Assembly: GCF_020480685.1 (NCBI RefSeq) | Contig: NZ_JAJAFU010000001.1 | Location: 1-64,000, forward strand | Length of the DNA stretch: 64,000 bases | Reading direction: 5' to 3' | Source of the DNA: Deferrivibrio essentukiensis | GTDB taxonomy: Bacteria > Chrysiogenota > Deferribacteres > Deferribacterales > Deferrivibrionaceae | Shown here: piece by piece, positions 8,411 to 16,699 of the stretch | How positions within the stretch are numbered: the stretch's first letter is position 1 | Layout: each line of letters opens with the position of its first letter | Program-made: the position numbers and the translations under genes | The notes under the pieces: model-generated | Database searches by the model: none | What the model was told of the DNA's origin: nothing | What the model saw: only the letters and a program-made list of their open reading frames with translations

Positions 8411-10714
8411 ATGGAACAGTATACGTTAATCCCTTTGAGAGATATTGTGGTTTTTCCAACAATGATAACTCCTATTTTTGTAGGACGGAAAAGGTCTCTT
8501 AATGCGGTTGAGATAGCTAACGATACAGATAAAAAGATATTTTTGACACTGCAAAATAAAGCAGACAGTGAGAACCCCAAAAAGGAAGATGTCTATCAGG
8601 TTGGTGTGGTTGCCGAAATACTGCAAACATTAAAACTTCCGGATGGGACTGTAAAGGTTTTAGTGGAAGGGTTATATAGGGCTAAAATAATTGATTTTAC
8701 TGAAGATATTGATTGTAACTATGTTACTGTCGAGAAGCTTGAGGAGATAACCAAGGATGATAGCATCAATGAAATTCTAAGGGAAAGCCTTTTAAAGACA
8801 TTTTCCGAATATATTAAACGTTTTGGTAAAGTTCCAAAGGAGTTATTTGAAACAATTTCAGAAGTTAAAGATTTAACAAAGCTTATTTATATGGTTGCTT
8901 CCAATGTGGCTACAAAGATAAATGAGCTGCAGGAGGTACTTGAGATAGATGAATTGGATGGTAAGATTGAAAAACTGATTGAAATAATTGAGACAGAAAT
9001 TGAAATTTCTAAGATAGACGAGAGAATAAAGCAGAGAGTAAAAGCTCAAATGACAAAAGCTCAGAGGGAGTATTACCTTAATGAGCAGATAAAGGCAATA
9101 AACAAAGAGCTTGGGCGGGACGAAGATCTGAAAGCTGATCTTCAAGAGATGGAAGACAAAATAAATTCTTTAAAACTTAATGAGCAGACAAGGGAAAAGG
9201 CACTTAAAGAGCTAAAAAAGTTAAAAGCAATGCCACCGATGAGCTCTGAAGCCACTGTTGTAAGGAACTATCTTGACTGGATTATTTCTTTACCTTGGAA
9301 TGAATACACTGAAGATAAACTTGATATAAATAATGCAGAAAAGATACTGGAAAGGGATCATTTTGGGCTCGAGAAACCTAAAGAGCGAATATTGGAATTT
9401 TTAGCGGTTAAACAGCTTTCAGAGAGCCTTAAGGGGCCTATTTTATGCTTTGTTGGACCTCCGGGTGTGGGTAAAACTTCTCTTGCAAAATCCATTGCAG
9501 AATCAATGGGAAGGAACTTTGTCAGAGTGAGTCTTGGGGGTGTTAGAGATGAGGCAGAAATAAGAGGGCATAGAAGAACATATATCGGCTCTTTGCCAGG
9601 TAAGATAATACAGTCAATGAAAAAAGCAGGCAGTATGAATCCTGTTTTTTTGCTTGATGAAATTGATAAAATTGGAGTTGATTTTAGGGGTGACCCTGCT
9701 TCAGCACTTTTAGAAGCGCTTGATCCCGAACAGAATTCAACATTTGTTGATCACTATTTAGAAGTTGAATTTGATTTATCGAAAGTATTTTTTATTACGA
9801 CAGCTAACAGCCTTGAGACGATTCCTCATCCTTTGCTTGACAGGATGGAGGTAATAAGAATTTCAGGTTACACCGAGAAAGAAAAATACAATATTGCAAG
9901 GAAATTTCTTATTCCTAAGCAGCTAAAAGAGCACGGGCTCGATGACGACAGGGTTAAAATAACTGATAGTGCAATTATGAGCATAATCAGACACTACACT
10001 AAGGAAGCAGGGGTAAGAAATTTGCAACGGGAGATAGGCTCAACTATCAGAAAAGCAGCCAAGAAGATTGTATCTGACCCAAAGGTTACAAAAGTAGAAG
10101 TTACAAGCAGGAACATCGAAAAAATTCTTGGACTTAAGAAATTTAGAACAGAAGAATACAAGGAAGATAAAGGGATTGGGGTTGCTACCGGGCTTGCATG
10201 GACACCTTTTGGCGGGGAGATTCTTCAGACGGAAGTTGCTGTATTTGAAGGAAACGGTAAACTTATTATCACGGGGCACATCGGAGATGTGATGCAAGAG
10301 TCTGCACAGATTGCTTACTCTGTTGCCAAAAGCAGAGCTTCATCTTTTAATATACCTGGTTATATGTTTAAAGAGTATGATATACACTTACATGTCCCTG
10401 AAGGTGCTGTGCCTAAAGACGGACCATCAGCCGGTATAACTATGGCCACAGCCATAATTTCAGCATTATCCGAAAAGCATGTAAACTTAAAATTTGCAAT
10501 GACCGGGGAATTAACACTAAGAGGGAAAGTGCTCCCTGTCGGAGGGATAAAAGAAAAGGTCTTGGCTGCCCACAGGAATGGCATAAAAGAGATTATTTTA
10601 CCTCTTCAAAATAAAAAGGACTTGACAGAAATACCCGAAGATGTTAAGAGTACAACCTGCTTCCATTTGGTTGAAACAATCGATGAAGTGTTAAGTAAAG
10701 TTATATTAAAATAA
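8411..10714 (+). CDS. lon: Lon protease (LonA type)
   Basis: A 767-residue LonA protease. It has an N-terminal substrate-binding LAN domain ([12 protein letters not shown]), a long coiled-coil region around residues 190-260, an AAA+ module with Walker [10 protein letters not shown] from residue 349, and a C-terminal protease domain with catalytic Ser673 (DGPSAGI) and the Lys near residue 716 (GGIKEK). ATG 8411 follows AGGAG at nine bases; a GTG at 8405 is possible. It degrades misfolded and regulatory proteins in the cytoplasm. Confidence 0.97.
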   Translation: MEQYTLIPLRDIVVFPTMITPIFVGRKRSLNAVEIANDTDKKIFLTLQNKADSENPKKEDVYQVGVVAEILQTLKLPDGTVKVLVEGLYRAKIIDFTEDIDCNYVTVEKLEEITKDDSINEILRESLLKTFSEYIKRFGKVPKELFETISEVKDLTKLIYMVASNVATKINELQEVLEIDELDGKIEKLIEIIETEIEISKIDERIKQRVKAQMTKAQREYYLNEQIKAINKELGRDEDLKADLQEMEDKINSLKLNEQTREKALKELKKLKAMPPMSSEATVVRNYLDWIISLPWNEYTEDKLDINNAEKILERDHFGLEKPKERILEFLAVKQLSESLKGPILCFVGPPGVGKTSLAKSIAESMGRNFVRVSLGGVRDEAEIRGHRRTYIGSLPGKIIQSMKKAGSMNPVFLLDEIDKIGVDFRGDPASALLEALDPEQNSTFVDHYLEVEFDLSKVFFITTANSLETIPHPLLDRMEVIRISGYTEKEKYNIARKFLIPKQLKEHGLDDDRVKITDSAIMSIIRHYTKEAGVRNLQREIGSTIRKAAKKIVSDPKVTKVEVTSRNIEKILGLKKFRTEEYKEDKGIGVATGLAWTPFGGEILQTEVAVFEGNGKLIITGHIGDVMQESAQIAYSVAKSRASSFNIPGYMFKEYDIHLHVPEGAVPKDGPSAGITMATAIISALSEKHVNLKFAMTGELTLRGKVLPVGGIKEKVLAAHRNGIKEIILPLQNKKDLTEIPEDVKSTTCFHLVETIDEVLSKVILK

Positions 10715-10728
10715 AAGGGGTGATTAGT

Positions 10729-10947
10729 TTGGCTACTAACGCAGTTGTAAAAGTTGAAGGCGACAATGTAGATTTCGCTATAAGGCTTCTCAAGAAAAAA
10801 GTTGAAAGAGAAGGTCTTATTAGAGAGATCAAGAAGCATGCTTATTACGAAAAGCCAACGGAAGTTAGAAGAAAGAAAATTCTTAAGGCTCGTCGTAAGC
10901 AGCAGAAGCTTGTTAGAAAACTTCAAGAAAAATATAAATACTATTAA
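10729..10947 (+). CDS. rpsU: 30S ribosomal protein S21
   Basis: A 72-residue basic protein, MATNAVVKVEGDNVDFAIRL at the start, with the S21 core (LLKKKVEREGLIREIKKHAYYEKP) and a Lys/Arg-rich tail. I chose the TTG at 10729, with GGGGTG five bases upstream, because it gives the usual S21 N-terminus. A GTG at 10720 would coincide with the ribosome site itself. A strong terminator follows directly. Confidence 0.93.
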   Translation: MATNAVVKVEGDNVDFAIRLLKKKVEREGLIREIKKHAYYEKPTEVRRKKILKARRKQQKLVRKLQEKYKYY

Positions 10948-10950
10948 TGA

Positions 10951-10976
10951 AAACCCGGCTGAAAGCCGGGTTTTTT
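10951..10976 (+). terminator. Strong intrinsic terminator after rpsU
   Basis: AACCCGGCT and AGCCGGGTT pair around a three-base GAA loop, followed directly by a run of Ts. It closes the tig-clpP-clpX-lon-rpsU cluster. Confidence 0.93.
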
Positions 10977-11338
10977 ATTGTTGGTAGTACCCAAAAAAGT
11001 ATTCTTTAATCAATTTCAAAATAAAAGTCAATTAATGCACTCATAAAAAAATTGAAATCACTCTATTTTACAAGAATTTAGTATTTTAAGGTAAACTTAT
11101 ACAAGACATCAAAGGGGTAAAATTAGATAGCGCTATATTTGTCTGCACTTACTGCAGTTATAAAAGATGATTAGCCAGAAGAGCAGACTGAGTGGTGAGG
11201 AGAAAAATATTTAAAATTTAAAAAATAATATAACGAATTTTCCGTCGTTATCTGTGCCCCCAGTGGCTAAATAAAAGAAAAAATCAAACTTTTACTCAGG
11301 TGTGCAAAAAATTGGGTAACGGCAATAAAGAAAATTGA
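10977..11338. other. 362-base non-coding stretch with hairpin potential
   Basis: I find no convincing reading frame here in either direction. Two dyads stand out. GTCTGC near 11131 pairs with GCAGAC near 11180. ATAACGA at 11230-11236 pairs with TCGTTAT at 11245-11251. A purine-rich GTGAGGAGAAAAAT near 11194 looks like a ribosome site but no gene follows. It could be the remains of a lost gene or a small structured RNA. I do not recognise a known family. Confidence 0.3.
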
Positions 11339-11367
11339 TTGACAATCATGTTAATACCATTTATTTA
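11339..11367 (+). promoter_or_regulatory. Sigma70 promoter for the SAM riboswitch leader
   Basis: TTGACA at 11339-11344, a 17-base spacer, and TATTTA at 11362-11367. The expected start of transcription (about 11374) falls on the first base of the riboswitch P1 stem, which supports the assignment. Confidence 0.75.
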
Positions 11368-11374
11368 CAGTTAT

Positions 11375-11478
11375 CTCTTATCGAGAGTGGCAGAGGGAAC
11401 GGGCCCGCTGAAGCCACAGCAACCGGTTTTTAACGTCAGGTGCTAAGTCCCGCCCTGAAGTGCAGGGGTAGATAAGAG
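11375..11478 (+). ncRNA. SAM-I (S-box) riboswitch
   Basis: The conserved S-box blocks are all present in order: CTTATCGAGAGTGG, AGAGGGAACGGGCCC, GCTGAAGCCACAGCAACCGG, AGGTGCTAAGTCC and closing GATAAGAG. The P1 stem is eight perfect base pairs (11375-11382 with 11471-11478). It senses S-adenosylmethionine and sits upstream of metX. Bases 11475-11484, part of the P1 3' strand, can instead pair at nine of ten positions with 11495-11504, the 5' arm of the following terminator. That gives the standard antiterminator switch: high SAM forms P1 and lets the terminator fold. Confidence 0.95.
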
Positions 11479-11496
11479 GGCTGAGTATAAATATTC

Positions 11497-11531
11497 AGGC
11501 CTCTACCGAATAAGGATTAGAGGCCTTTTTT
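11497..11531 (+). terminator. Riboswitch-controlled intrinsic terminator
   Basis: AGGCCTCT (11497-11504) and AGAGGCCT (11519-11526) form the stem, followed by a run of Ts to 11531. It lies 49 bases before the metX start. It is the expression platform of the SAM-I riboswitch, since its 5' arm is also the antiterminator partner of the P1 strand. Confidence 0.92.
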
Positions 11532-11579
11532 AGTATATTCTTGACCCTTTGTACCCCCTTAATGAAGTAAGGAGGATAG

Positions 11580-12689
11580 ATGAAAAAATCAGTAGGGATA
11601 GTAAAACCTCAATACAAAACATTTAAAGATGATTTCTTTTTTGAAAGTGGGCGAGTGTTGTCCCCTATTACAGTTTGTTATGAAACTTATGGACAACTAA
11701 ATGAAGATAAAAGTAATGCAATTTTAATTTGCCATGCATTGACAGGTGACGCTCATGCCGCTGGTTATCATTCGGTAGATGACCAAAAGCCTGGATGGTG
11801 GGATGAAATGATTGGGCCAGGCAAGGCTTTTGATACGGATAAATACTTTGTGATTTGCCAAAATTTCTTGGGATCATGTTGCGGTACTACTGGACCTGCC
11901 TCTATAGACCCATATACTGGTAAACCGTATGGATTAAAATTTCCTGTTTTTACAGTGAAAGATATGGTTAAGCTTCAGAAAAAATTGATAGATAGTCTTG
12001 GTATACAAAAGCTTCTTACTGTAGCGGGTGGTTCAATGGGTGGGATGCAGGCACTTGAATGGGCCGTTACCTTTCCTGAAAAGGTAAAGTCAATAATCCC
12101 TATTGCAACTTCAGGAAGAATTACACCTATGGCGATAGCTTTCAACACAATCGGGAGAAATGCCATAACGAAAGACCCTAATTGGCAGGGTGGCGACTAT
12201 TATGGAAAAAGTTTCCCGAGAGATGGGTTAGCCATTGCCAGAATGGCAGGGCATATTACATTTATGAGTGATGCCTCGTTTCATAAAAAATTTGGGAGAA
12301 GGTATGCAACCCTTGAAGGTATTTACGATTTTCATGGATATTTTGAAGTGGAAAACTACCTAAGATATAATGGCTACAAATTTACGGAGAGATTTGATGC
12401 CAACAGTTACCTATATATAATAAAAGCGATGGATATATTTGATCTTTCTTACGGTTTTGGGTCATACGAAGAAGCCGTAAGTAAAATCAATGCAAAATCT
12501 CTCTTTATTACTTTCACATCCGATTTTTTGTTTCCAACGTACCAAACAGAGGAGATTGTAAACATACTAAAAAAGCATAAAAGGGATGTAAAGTGGGTTA
12601 ATATTGAGTCAGATTATGGGCATGATGCATTTTTACTTGAGTTTGATGTTCAGACAGAGGAGATAAAAAATTTTTTGGAGAGTGTTTAG
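11580..12689 (+). CDS. metX: Homoserine O-acetyltransferase
   Basis: A 369-residue alpha/beta-hydrolase-fold acyltransferase. Nucleophile Ser152 lies in GGSMGGM, the Asp is in TSDFLFP, and the His is in the C-terminal YGHDAFL. CHALTGDAHAAGYH and GSCCGTTGP are family signatures. It makes O-acetylhomoserine from homoserine and acetyl-CoA, the committed step to methionine by direct sulfhydrylation or transsulfuration. GGAGG lies just upstream of the ATG. It is under the SAM-I riboswitch. Some MetX-like proteins use succinyl-CoA, which I cannot exclude. Confidence 0.93.
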   Translation: MKKSVGIVKPQYKTFKDDFFFESGRVLSPITVCYETYGQLNEDKSNAILICHALTGDAHAAGYHSVDDQKPGWWDEMIGPGKAFDTDKYFVICQNFLGSCCGTTGPASIDPYTGKPYGLKFPVFTVKDMVKLQKKLIDSLGIQKLLTVAGGSMGGMQALEWAVTFPEKVKSIIPIATSGRITPMAIAFNTIGRNAITKDPNWQGGDYYGKSFPRDGLAIARMAGHITFMSDASFHKKFGRRYATLEGIYDFHGYFEVENYLRYNGYKFTERFDANSYLYIIKAMDIFDLSYGFGSYEEAVSKINAKSLFITFTSDFLFPTYQTEEIVNILKKHKRDVKWVNIESDYGHDAFLLEFDVQTEEIKNFLESV

Positions 12690-13415
12690 GTGAAAGAAGG
12701 GTTTGATTTTGCAAGTTTAAACTATTTAAATAGTAGTGACCATGTTTCCGGTGCAGATTTGTCATTTATAAAAAGTTACTTTAAAGATAAAAGGTTTGGA
12801 TTAATTCTTGATATTGCAACTGCTGCCGGGCACTGCAGCAAAGTGTTTGAAAGTAAACTTAAGGTTGGCATAGATTTGAGTCTTAATATGCTAAAAACTG
12901 CAAGAAGTGAATTCGGCATAATTCCCGTATGTGCAACTTCCACGCAAATCCCTTTTTTAGATCAAACGTTTGACCTTGTCAGCTGTAGAATTGCCATGCA
13001 TCATTTTGAAAATCCGGGGCGATTTTTTTCTGAGTCCAATAGAGTACTTAAAGATAGAGGAATTTTAGTTTTGGTTGATAGCATAGTAGACGTAGAGGAT
13101 GGGTATTTGAATACTATAGAATATTTTAGGGATAACACACATATCAGAAGCCTTACGGTAAAAGAAGTCATTAATTATGCCAATAATTTTAGACTTTTAA
13201 ATTATGTGCAGACTAAGAGGAAGCATACCTTTTACGATTGGGCCAAGAGGCTTAATGCCGACGATGAAAAGGTTAAGCAAATTGAAACTAAATTTATTAA
13301 TCTGCCAGAAAATATTAAACAAGAACTTGATGTTTGTATGGAAAATGGTAAGGTGATTAGTTATACAGATAAAAAAGGGATATTTATATTTGAGAAATAC
13401 GATATCAGAGCTTAG
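12690..13415 (+). CDS. SAM-dependent class I methyltransferase
   Basis: A 241-residue protein starting at GTG directly after the metX stop with no gap. Motif I is LILDIATAAGHCSKVF (a variant of the usual DxGxGxG), followed by VGIDLSLNML, then FDLVSCRIAMHHF and LVLVDS. This is a Methyltransf_11/UbiE-like fold. metX is often paired with metW, but this protein lacks the short MetW form and looks like a different family. Substrate unknown. Translation is probably coupled to metX. Confidence 0.8.
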   Translation: MKEGFDFASLNYLNSSDHVSGADLSFIKSYFKDKRFGLILDIATAAGHCSKVFESKLKVGIDLSLNMLKTARSEFGIIPVCATSTQIPFLDQTFDLVSCRIAMHHFENPGRFFSESNRVLKDRGILVLVDSIVDVEDGYLNTIEYFRDNTHIRSLTVKEVINYANNFRLLNYVQTKRKHTFYDWAKRLNADDEKVKQIETKFINLPENIKQELDVCMENGKVISYTDKKGIFIFEKYDIRA

Positions 13416-14091
13416 ATTACAGTCTGTTTCTGTAGCAAATATATTTAGTAATATAAGTTTAACCTTCAAATCCGATAAAATTTATGCAATTTTTGGTAAA
13501 AGTGGCGCCGGTAAGTCTACACTTATAAAAGCCATAAGTGGTAATATTAAGTACAATGGCGATATTTTTCTTGATGATTTAAATGTAAAGCAGTTAAGCC
13601 CTCAAAAACATCGGGTATTAATAAATTATCTGCCTCAGGAGTCATATCTTACGGGAAGAGTAGTAAGAGATAGCTTTGAAGATTTGAAAAAGCTAAAGAT
13701 TCATAAAAATCTTGAGATAAACTTTGAGTATATTTCTGAACTTATTCAAAAACTAAAATTGCCTAAAGAGATATTAACCAAAAATATTAACCAACTCTCC
13801 GGTGGTGAGAGGCAGCGTATTGCATTAATCCGTTCAATTTTGCTAAAGCCAAAATATATCCTACTTGATGAGCCGACATCTGCACTTGATGTGTATAGTG
13901 AGGGGGTGACTCTTGATTTCTTTAAAGAGCAAAATAAGCACAGGGGTGTAATAATTGTCTCTCATTCTGTAAAAATTATAAAGAACTCTGATGTGAAAAT
14001 ATTCATGGACAAAGATGGTATTAAACTTTTTGAAAACGATATAGACGACGATTTTATATTAGAAACTATAAGGGACAAGGATGAAGACTGA
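13390..14091 (+). CDS. fetA: ABC transporter ATPase, FetA (YbbL)-like
   Basis: A 233-residue ABC ATPase with Walker A GKSGAGKST, Q-loop LPQESYLTG, signature LSGGERQRI, Walker B YILLDEPTSAL and switch His in IIVSHS. The TTG start at 13390 lies inside the end of the methyltransferase gene (26-base overlap) and gives a normal-length N-terminus before Walker A. The next gene encodes a UPF0014 permease, so the pair corresponds to E. coli FetAB, linked there to iron export. The substrate here may differ, as the pair sits in a SAM-regulated operon. Confidence 0.75.
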   Translation: MRNTISELRLQSVSVANIFSNISLTFKSDKIYAIFGKSGAGKSTLIKAISGNIKYNGDIFLDDLNVKQLSPQKHRVLINYLPQESYLTGRVVRDSFEDLKKLKIHKNLEINFEYISELIQKLKLPKEILTKNINQLSGGERQRIALIRSILLKPKYILLDEPTSALDVYSEGVTLDFFKEQNKHRGVIIVSHSVKIIKNSDVKIFMDKDGIKLFENDIDDDFILETIRDKDED

Positions 14092-14884
14092 GATAGTAGA
14101 TATATCGTTAATATCTATGATTATTGTATATTTTTTGGCTTTTATTTTATTTTTGGTTTTAAAAAAAATAAAGTCAGGAAATGAAAAAAAATTTCTAAAG
14201 GCTTTAACAAGGATGAGTATCCAACTTTTTATAGTTGGTTACGTACTTAAATATATATTCGCAGTAAACAGTCTTACAATTATAATTATTATTTATCTTT
14301 TTATGTCGGCTTTTGCTACCTACACTATCATAAGTAAGGTAAATTTTAAAATAAAGCATCAGTTTGTAATTGTATTCTTCCCGATATTTTTTATAGGACT
14401 TTTGCTTACTGTATTCTTTTTGCTGTTTATAGCGAAAACATCCCCTTGGTATGATGCGAGGTACTTTATCCCTATTGCAGGCATGGTGTTGGGCAACTCT
14501 ATGAATGCCTGTGCTTTGAGTATAGAGAGATTAGTAAGTGAGATAAAGACAAATACTTTGAAAATTGAAACACTTATAAGTTTAGGTGCAACACCTTTTG
14601 AATCGGTATCGGATGAAATTTTCAAATCAATCAGGGCTGCAAGCCTGCCTATTATCACAAATATGAGTGGCATTGGGGTTGTATTTTTACCAGGACTTAT
14701 GACAGGACAGATACTTTCAGGGACAGATCCGATTATCTCTATTAAGTATCAAATTGCCATAATGATTTGCATAGTTTCCTCTTTAAGTTTTTCTTCTATT
14801 GCGATAATATTTTTGACATACAAAAACTTTTTTACTATACGTGGTCAATTGAAAAAGGAAATTATAGGTGAACAAAGTGTTTAA
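14081..14884 (+). CDS. fetB: UPF0014-family ABC permease, FetB (YbbM)-like
   Basis: A 267-residue membrane protein with about seven hydrophobic segments. The stretch ALTRMSIQLFIVGYVLKYIF near residues 45-65 and GMVLGNSMNACALS near the middle are characteristic of the UPF0014 family (FetB/YbbM and plant ALS3). It overlaps the ATPase gene by 11 bases, so the two very probably form one transporter in the inner membrane. Confidence 0.82.
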   Translation: MKTEIVDISLISMIIVYFLAFILFLVLKKIKSGNEKKFLKALTRMSIQLFIVGYVLKYIFAVNSLTIIIIIYLFMSAFATYTIISKVNFKIKHQFVIVFFPIFFIGLLLTVFFLLFIAKTSPWYDARYFIPIAGMVLGNSMNACALSIERLVSEIKTNTLKIETLISLGATPFESVSDEIFKSIRAASLPIITNMSGIGVVFLPGLMTGQILSGTDPIISIKYQIAIMICIVSSLSFSSIAIIFLTYKNFFTIRGQLKKEIIGEQSV

Positions 14885-16652
14885 GAGGGTTAATCTTCCC
14901 GTTGTGGGCAGATGGTTTGTACTTGGCACTATTGTAGGATTGGTGGCAGGTATCGGTGCGATTATATTCTTTACTCTTTTGCAAGGGTGCGCGTACATAT
15001 TTATGGACTATATTGTTGGTTTGAGAATAGAAGAAACTGCCGGAGAGCCTTCGCTGTTTGGCCATGCTACGACTGAATTTAAGAGATGGATGTTATTTAT
15101 TATGCCTGCATTTGGCGGTCTAATTAGTGGCTTTTTGGTGTATAAGTTTGCGCCTGAAGCAGAAGGGCATGGAACTGATGGTGCGATAGAAGCTATTCAT
15201 AATAAGAATGGTTTTATACGATGGCAGGTGCCTATTGTGAAAACAATAGCAAGTGCAATAACTATTGGTACCGGAGGCTCGGGTGGTAGAGAGGGTCCGA
15301 TAGCACAGATAGGAGCAGGATTTGCATCATTTTTGGGTAATTTTTTACACCTTACCGACAGGGAAAAGAGGATTTTGACAGCTGCGGGAATGGGTGCAGG
15401 AGTAGGAGCTATTTTCCGCTCACCCCTTGCTGGTGCAATATTTGCAGCTGAGGTATTATATTCAAACTCAGATATGGAATATGAGATTTTATTGCCTTCA
15501 ACAATTACTTCCATTATTGCCTATTCCGTGTTTTGTAGTATGTATGGTTGGGAGCCCCTTTTTGCAACGCCTAACTTCAGGTTTGCGAACCCACTTGAAT
15601 TAATAGGCTATTCAATTTTGGGGTTTGCCTGTGCACTGTTTGGTTATATATATGTTAAAATATTTTACTCAACCCATAATTTCTTTAAAGAGTGGAAGAT
15701 AAACAGATATTTTAAACCGGTAATAGGCGGATTTTTAACGGGAGTTATTGGTTTTTTTATACCTCAGGCACTGTCCGGCGGGTATTCTCAAATTGAACTT
15801 GCGATGTTGGGTGAGCTTAGCATCTGGTTTGTTTTTGTGCTGATATTTGCAAAGATTTTGACTACGTCGTTTAGTATCGGGAGTGGCGGTAGTGCTGGTA
15901 TTTTTGGACCATCAATGGTAATCGGTGCATCTGTCGGCGGTTTTGTAGGTCTTTTGTTGAATAAGCTTATTCCGTTTGCTGTTTCAGACCCGGGAGCTTA
16001 TGTTGTAGTGGGAATGGCAGGGTTCTTTTCGGGGATAGCCAGCACCCCTTTGTCCACAATAATTATGGTTAGTGAGATGACAGGAAATTACCATCTCCTT
16101 GTTCCGGCTATGTGGGTAAGCTCTATGTCTTTTTTACTCCTTAGAAAAGTCAGTATTTATAAAAGTCAGGTTGACTCAAGAAGTGATTCTCCGATTCACC
16201 GTGGTGAGTTTTTTATAAGAGTGCTGCAAGATTTGAAGATTAAAGATATTATGAGAAAAGATCCGATAGTGATTAGAGAAGATATGAAGTTTATGGATAT
16301 AGTGCATTTTATTCCTACCACAAAACATAACAGTTTCCCTGTGGTGGATGAGCACTATAAACTTATCGGAGTTTTAAAATTTGAAGAGATAAGGGAGTTT
16401 GTATTTGAGGAGGGGCTTGAAGATATTGTCGTGGCTAAAGAGATTTGCGACACTCACCCGGATGTCGTTTTTCCTGACAATAGCCTTGCTGATGCCATAG
16501 AGAAAATAGGCTTCAAAAATACCGAGCTTCTGCCTGTAGTCGATTCAGAGGAAAATTTAAAACTGCTCGGAATTATCACCAGAAGAGACATTATCTCCAC
16601 GTATAACAAGGTAATGCTCAAACAGAAAGATGCACAAAAAGGAGAATTTTAA
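14868..16652 (+). CDS. ClC-type chloride channel/antiporter with C-terminal CBS pair
   Basis: A 594-residue ClC protein. The membrane part (about 1-430) carries GSGGREGP, whose gating Glu is typical of H+/Cl- exchangers, and GSGGSAGIFGPS. The first selectivity motif reads EAEGHGTDG, as in the subfamily with a GHG motif. Two CBS domains follow (about 455-590; DIMRKDPIVIRED and EICDTHPDVVFPD), suggesting gating by nucleotides. The GTG start overlaps fetB by 17 bases, making this the last gene of the metX operon. Transport of fluoride or another anion is possible. Confidence 0.9.
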   Translation: MNKVFKRVNLPVVGRWFVLGTIVGLVAGIGAIIFFTLLQGCAYIFMDYIVGLRIEETAGEPSLFGHATTEFKRWMLFIMPAFGGLISGFLVYKFAPEAEGHGTDGAIEAIHNKNGFIRWQVPIVKTIASAITIGTGGSGGREGPIAQIGAGFASFLGNFLHLTDREKRILTAAGMGAGVGAIFRSPLAGAIFAAEVLYSNSDMEYEILLPSTITSIIAYSVFCSMYGWEPLFATPNFRFANPLELIGYSILGFACALFGYIYVKIFYSTHNFFKEWKINRYFKPVIGGFLTGVIGFFIPQALSGGYSQIELAMLGELSIWFVFVLIFAKILTTSFSIGSGGSAGIFGPSMVIGASVGGFVGLLLNKLIPFAVSDPGAYVVVGMAGFFSGIASTPLSTIIMVSEMTGNYHLLVPAMWVSSMSFLLLRKVSIYKSQVDSRSDSPIHRGEFFIRVLQDLKIKDIMRKDPIVIREDMKFMDIVHFIPTTKHNSFPVVDEHYKLIGVLKFEEIREFVFEEGLEDIVVAKEICDTHPDVVFPDNSLADAIEKIGFKNTELLPVVDSEENLKLLGIITRRDIISTYNKVMLKQKDAQKGEF

Positions 16653-16661
16653 GGGATAAAA

Positions 16662-16695
16662 AAAGTCCCTCCGGGTGGTAAACCCAAGGGACTTT
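16662..16695. terminator. Bidirectional terminator between the ClC gene and pglB
   Basis: AAAGTCCCT and AGGGACTTT pair, with an inner GGGT/ACCC stem, and A/T runs lie on both sides. It sits between the converging ends of the metX operon and pglB and can stop transcription both ways. Confidence 0.85.
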
Positions 16696-16699
16696 ATAT

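Noticed and set aside
11205-11300. GCCACTGG-like sequence on the minus strand as a cobalamin riboswitch fragment
   Set aside because: No B12 box or other conserved blocks follow, and no gene lies downstream in that direction.
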